Shown: one piece after another, positions 62,101-64,000 of the stretch
Layout of the letters: each line of letters starts with the position of its first letter
Numbering within the stretch: the stretch's first letter is position 1
Source: Pseudomonas sp. CROZ-RG-20F-R04-15
GTDB lineage: Bacteria; Pseudomonadota; Gammaproteobacteria; Pseudomonadales; Pseudomonadaceae
DNA: 64,000 bases
Direction of reading: 5' to 3'
NCBI RefSeq assembly: GCF_022662375.1
Contig: NZ_JAKNQL010000013.1
Span: forward strand, 86,203 to 150,202
Program-made: the position numbers and the translations under genes
The notes under the pieces: generated by a model
Database searches by the model: none
The model's input: only the letters and a program-made list of their open reading frames with translations
Told to the model about the DNA's origin: nothing

Positions 62101-63778
62101 CGTTTTCATCCTGTGCCTGGATCAGATCGCCGTGGATGTTGTAATGGTAATTACACAATTGCCGTACGGGCGCGCCGTCACGGATCTCCCAGAGTCCGGC
62201 CAACCGTCCTTGATCATCAAGCAGGGTTCCAACGTGCAAGTGGACCTTCGTGATATCCCCTTGATAGGTGATCAGGTCAGACAATACCAGGGCATCCCCG
62301 TGGCGATGCTCGTAGTGCAGCATCAGCCCGGCACCACTGCGCATTTTGACATCCGTCAGCCAGAAGGAACGGCCACGACGGACATAGGTTTCTTTGCGTT
62401 CAAAACCGAAGCAAACGAGCAGTTGATCCTCACCGGAGCGAACCAGCGTGAGATTTTCAACGGCGTCATAGTGAAAGAGGCCTACCTTAGGCAGAGGGAA
62501 ATCGATGCTACGACCATCGGCTCCAAAAAAAATCAGACCATCTCCCTTGCAGTCGAAACGCGTAGTGAACTCTGTCAGCCACCGAGCGCCCAATTCGCCA
62601 TTGTCAAAAGCATCGAACCGGGAGCTGTAGGTACGCACCCATTCAATAGGAAACGGACCTGGAAGGCTGAAATCGGTATGGCTTAGCGACTCGGAGCCCA
62701 ATGCGAAGCTAATACTGTTGCAAGTACCCGCGCATGCACCATTTTTCTGGCCATTGGCGTTGGCATTCGCAGGAGCCTGACGGCTGCTGGCTTCGAGCCG
62801 CCCTTCACCTGCTTTGTTCTGCGCCTTACTGGTCGCATTGGGTTTAACGCTAGCGCTCTGCCCATGCCCACGACGCTTGCGCCAAGTCACCACAGCACCG
62901 CTGAGCATTTGCAACAACCAACCGATGGAGTGGCGCGTTCCCGGGTCACCCAACTTACTCATTTGGGTTTTGATCTCCGGCCCCATCGCTCTCAATGTAC
63001 CGGTGTGCGTCATCACCAGTTTTTTTGCTTGGTCCGGCAGAAGATTCCTCGCCGCGCTGTTGGCAACTCCTTTACCTACGGCTTTGTAGGCACTGAATGC
63101 AGCCCCAAAGATATTGCTGATCGCTGCCTTGGGATCGCTGAGGAGCTGATTGCCCGCCGCCGTGATCTTCTGTCCCGCCGCGCGCGCATCGCCTTTTGAA
63201 TCGAGCTTGCCATTTACAACGGCCTCGAGACCCTTTGCGATTTCGGTGACTGCACTCTCGCCGAGTTTTCCAGCATCGGCGAGAATGCCCGAGAGCTTGC
63301 CTTGAGCCTGTTTCACGAAGTCATCGATCGTGCCGACGATGGTGGCGTTCAAGTGCCCGACCAGCACTTCGATCATTGAATCGCCCAACAGCATCTTGGC
63401 GCTATTACGCAATTCCTGACGTACCAAAAACAAGGTCGGACGCAAACTCATACGAGCAGCAGCCATGGTAGGAGGGGCTGGCAAAACACCGATCAGGTTG
63501 ATCCCTAGGCTGACCCAATCAAGCAACTCCCGCTGCTTGCTTTTGGTAAGCGTGACGATGTCGCCAAGCGCGTCGACCAGCGCCATGATGTTGCCTACAA
63601 CCGGCAATGATCCGGCGACCCCTTTGATTCGATCGAGCGTGACCACGTCACCGCTGATGGATCGCAACCAGGCATCAAAGCGAGCAGCACCACGACCTAC
63701 GTCCTGCACGTCCAGCGTGTTGAGCGGAACAACGGCTACCTGCGGCTCGCGCTTCTTAGCAACGGCAGCTTCAGTCAT
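59093..63778 (-). CDS. Rhs polymorphic toxin 2 with HNH-type nuclease tip
   Basis: A 1561-residue Rhs protein, closely similar to Rhs1 over its whole N-terminal and YD-repeat core (KKREPQVAVVPLN; LPVVGNIMALVDAL; INLHQYAPNPTQWVDPLGL). The tip, about 121 residues after PLGL, contains a zinc-ribbon Cys pair CWRCGHTS, HLGHKNVATSNGG and LEGASCNLSAGN, the layout of HNH/GH-E-type nucleases (Cys-x2-Cys, His, Asn, Cys). It should cut DNA in target cells. The start overlaps the stop of the gene to the right (ATGA), so it belongs to the operon of that gene. Confidence 0.92.
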   Translation of the reverse strand: MTEAAVAKKREPQVAVVPLNTLDVQDVGRGAARFDAWLRSISGDVVTLDRIKGVAGSLPVVGNIMALVDALGDIVTLTKSKQRELLDWVSLGINLIGVLPAPPTMAAARMSLRPTLFLVRQELRNSAKMLLGDSMIEVLVGHLNATIVGTIDDFVKQAQGKLSGILADAGKLGESAVTEIAKGLEAVVNGKLDSKGDARAAGQKITAAGNQLLSDPKAAISNIFGAAFSAYKAVGKGVANSAARNLLPDQAKKLVMTHTGTLRAMGPEIKTQMSKLGDPGTRHSIGWLLQMLSGAVVTWRKRRGHGQSASVKPNATSKAQNKAGEGRLEASSRQAPANANANGQKNGACAGTCNSISFALGSESLSHTDFSLPGPFPIEWVRTYSSRFDAFDNGELGARWLTEFTTRFDCKGDGLIFFGADGRSIDFPLPKVGLFHYDAVENLTLVRSGEDQLLVCFGFERKETYVRRGRSFWLTDVKMRSGAGLMLHYEHRHGDALVLSDLITYQGDITKVHLHVGTLLDDQGRLAGLWEIRDGAPVRQLCNYHYNIHGDLIQAQDENGAAWSYQYQHHLLTRYTDRTGRGLNLEWDGHTSHAKAVREWTDDGSFDTRLEWDENIRLTYVTDAHGNETWHYYDIKGYTYRIRYADERSEWFFRDDAKNIIRHVHTDGTSDRYSYDERGNLLEHISPDGSVAHYAYDDLNQMIKVSDAEGGQWQRAYDDAGNLVESVDPLGNKTEYAYDKTGQLIAIKDAIGNEKALEYNDAGQLLKYTDCSGKTSEWEYNDRGQMMCFTDAAGLSTEYEYKAGHIALITHPDKTEERFERDAEGRLLAHIDGLDRCTTWSYNAAGLVAERVDACEQTLRYRWDRLGRLIALENENEQRTQFNYDPVGRLLEEKGFDGVATRYQYDSESGRLARAISGERVISMSFDPMGRLVERHASLGNTSQSESFAYDGNGNMVLATNDQSRLLWFYDLAGNLIKEHQHYQSLDAPLVAIWRHEYDPLNQCVATTRPDGHRVSWLTYGSGHLLALKLDDHELVGYERDDLHREVVRHQGNRLRQTQQWDPAGRLQEQLLGRSDDNSTLLKREYKYDAVGQLTELNDTRRGPLTYRYDPVGRLISAASRLGVEKFAFDPASNLLDEKVTEVRRPLDQAPIRSRLVDNLLREYVGTHYEYDDRGNQTLRWQNGQRSRLQWDLFDRLVHFEDDRLSVKYAYDALGRRLYKHSTAHYTNRPEAGSHWNKNEQGRVQRLLGCGLTLYGWDGDNLSWESSPAPVDGGTGRTVHYVYEPGTFVPVAQAVRHVSIDLLNQPEYVAGESLEDDPLWSHVPKAQPFEALAWYQCDHLGTPLELTDQDGQVAWSAQYKAWGQVKEHTSASAVQQGLSNPIRFQGQYHDHETGLHYNRYRYYDPHVGRFISKDPIGLMGGINLHQYAPNPTQWVDPLGLVKKPPSKRALKDGAGASPQDIAASKVGGGSRKGQGACRKKLIDKSKPVGVYKCWRCGHTSTNPDDMHLGHKNVATSNGGNLADVNVDLEGASCNLSAGNSGYVKEGMSCVERGSCGAPYGR

Positions 63779-64000
63779 GACAGCACCTCTCCATTCAATA
63801 GGCCAGGTGCTTTGAGCGAAGGTTTTGGCAAGGACGGGGCCGGCAGGCTTGGCAGCTTGCCCGCCTTGCTTGCTGCACCAAGGATGCTCGATGCACTAGG
63901 CATTGCCGCACTCGCCAGTTTTGGCAGGCCAGCCACTCCGCCCTGTACAGCACCTTTGACCTGTTGCGCCGTTTGCATTGCACCTTGTGCCGTCTGAACA
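63775..64000 (-). CDS. C-terminal part of a gene cut by the right edge (type VI carrier-like tail?)
   Basis: The frame is open from the edge to a stop overlapping the rhs2 start. The visible ~74 residues are low-complexity: QTAQQVKGAVQGGVAGLPKL, then Pro/Ser/Ala/Leu-rich APSLPKPSLKAPGLLNG. No domain can be called. By position (directly upstream of an rhs gene) and composition, a VgrG tail or adaptor is possible. The ATG inside (63978) is not necessarily the start. Confidence 0.55.
   Translation of the reverse strand, partial: VQTAQGAMQTAQQVKGAVQGGVAGLPKLASAAMPSASSILGAASKAGKLPSLPAPSLPKPSLKAPGLLNGEVLS

Larger units (their letters stand above)
53300..63778 (-). repeat. Two homologous rhs core sequences (53.3-57.6 kb and 59.5-63.8 kb)
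   Basis: The DNA-encoded cores of rhs1 and rhs2 are direct repeats of about 4.3 kb that read almost alike at protein level from the N terminus to WVDPLGL, with different tips. Such direct repeats can recombine to swap or delete the tips and the genes in between. Confidence 0.8.

Overview
The window looks like chromosomal DNA of a Pseudomonas of the broad P. fluorescens group. It has GC-rich, tightly packed genes and many LysR/AraC regulators beside metabolic genes. It also has a facing pair of the GTGGGAGCGAGCCTGCTCGCGAA-type REP that is common in that group, and a xylose locus arranged xylA / xylFGH / xylR. No rRNA, tRNA, CRISPR array or intact insertion sequence was seen.

Layout. Positions 1-12 kb are accessory metabolism in small regulator/target pairs: a LysR (cut by the left edge) facing a quinone oxidoreductase; an AraC regulator facing a sterol-desaturase-like protein and an FMN reductase; a cupin and a second AraC regulator; a LysR facing an aldehyde dehydrogenase; two MFS exporters, one divergent from a LysR; and a nucleoside-deaminase remnant. 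At 12.5-17.8 kb is a phosphate-uptake operon pstSCAB behind a probable Pho box. It continues into two unusual genes, a Fic-fold protein without the catalytic histidine and a HAD-type phosphatase, and ends at a strong two-way terminator. At 17.8-20.2 kb is a carboxynorspermidine dehydrogenase/decarboxylase pair (polyamines). At 20.4-28.2 kb come polyphosphate kinase 2, a class V aminotransferase, a thymidylate-kinase-like protein, a Rieske oxygenase, an MFS carrier, a secreted zinc phospholipase C-like protein and an EamA exporter. At 28.3-36.2 kb are an Old Yellow Enzyme, a three-gene molybdenum hydroxylase operon with its own cytochrome c, and an MFS/LysR pair.

The xylose locus (36.2-42.8 kb) has ABC uptake (xylF, xylG, xylH), isomerase (xylA) and the activator XylR, but no xylulokinase. 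At 43-45 kb are small cupin, DUF1330 and monooxygenase-like genes and a decayed quinoprotein dehydrogenase tail. At 45.3-49.5 kb is a three-gene membrane/periplasmic dehydrogenase: a cytochrome c subunit (split by a frameshift at a C7 tract), a small subunit with five 11-residue repeats, and a GMC flavoprotein with a C-terminal domain resembling the galactose lectin LecA (PA-IL). This fusion is the most novel item in the window.

After a short-chain dehydrogenase and an epoxide-hydrolase-like gene, an AT-rich stretch leads into a type VI-associated Rhs island on the minus strand (52.5-64 kb). Its transcription order is an unknown gene tail at the right edge, rhs2 with an HNH-type tip, its immunity gene, an Imm33-like gene, a PAAR protein, rhs1 with a different short tip, and its immunity gene. 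The two Rhs cores are closely similar and the tips are unrelated, as expected for polymorphic toxins diversified by recombination.
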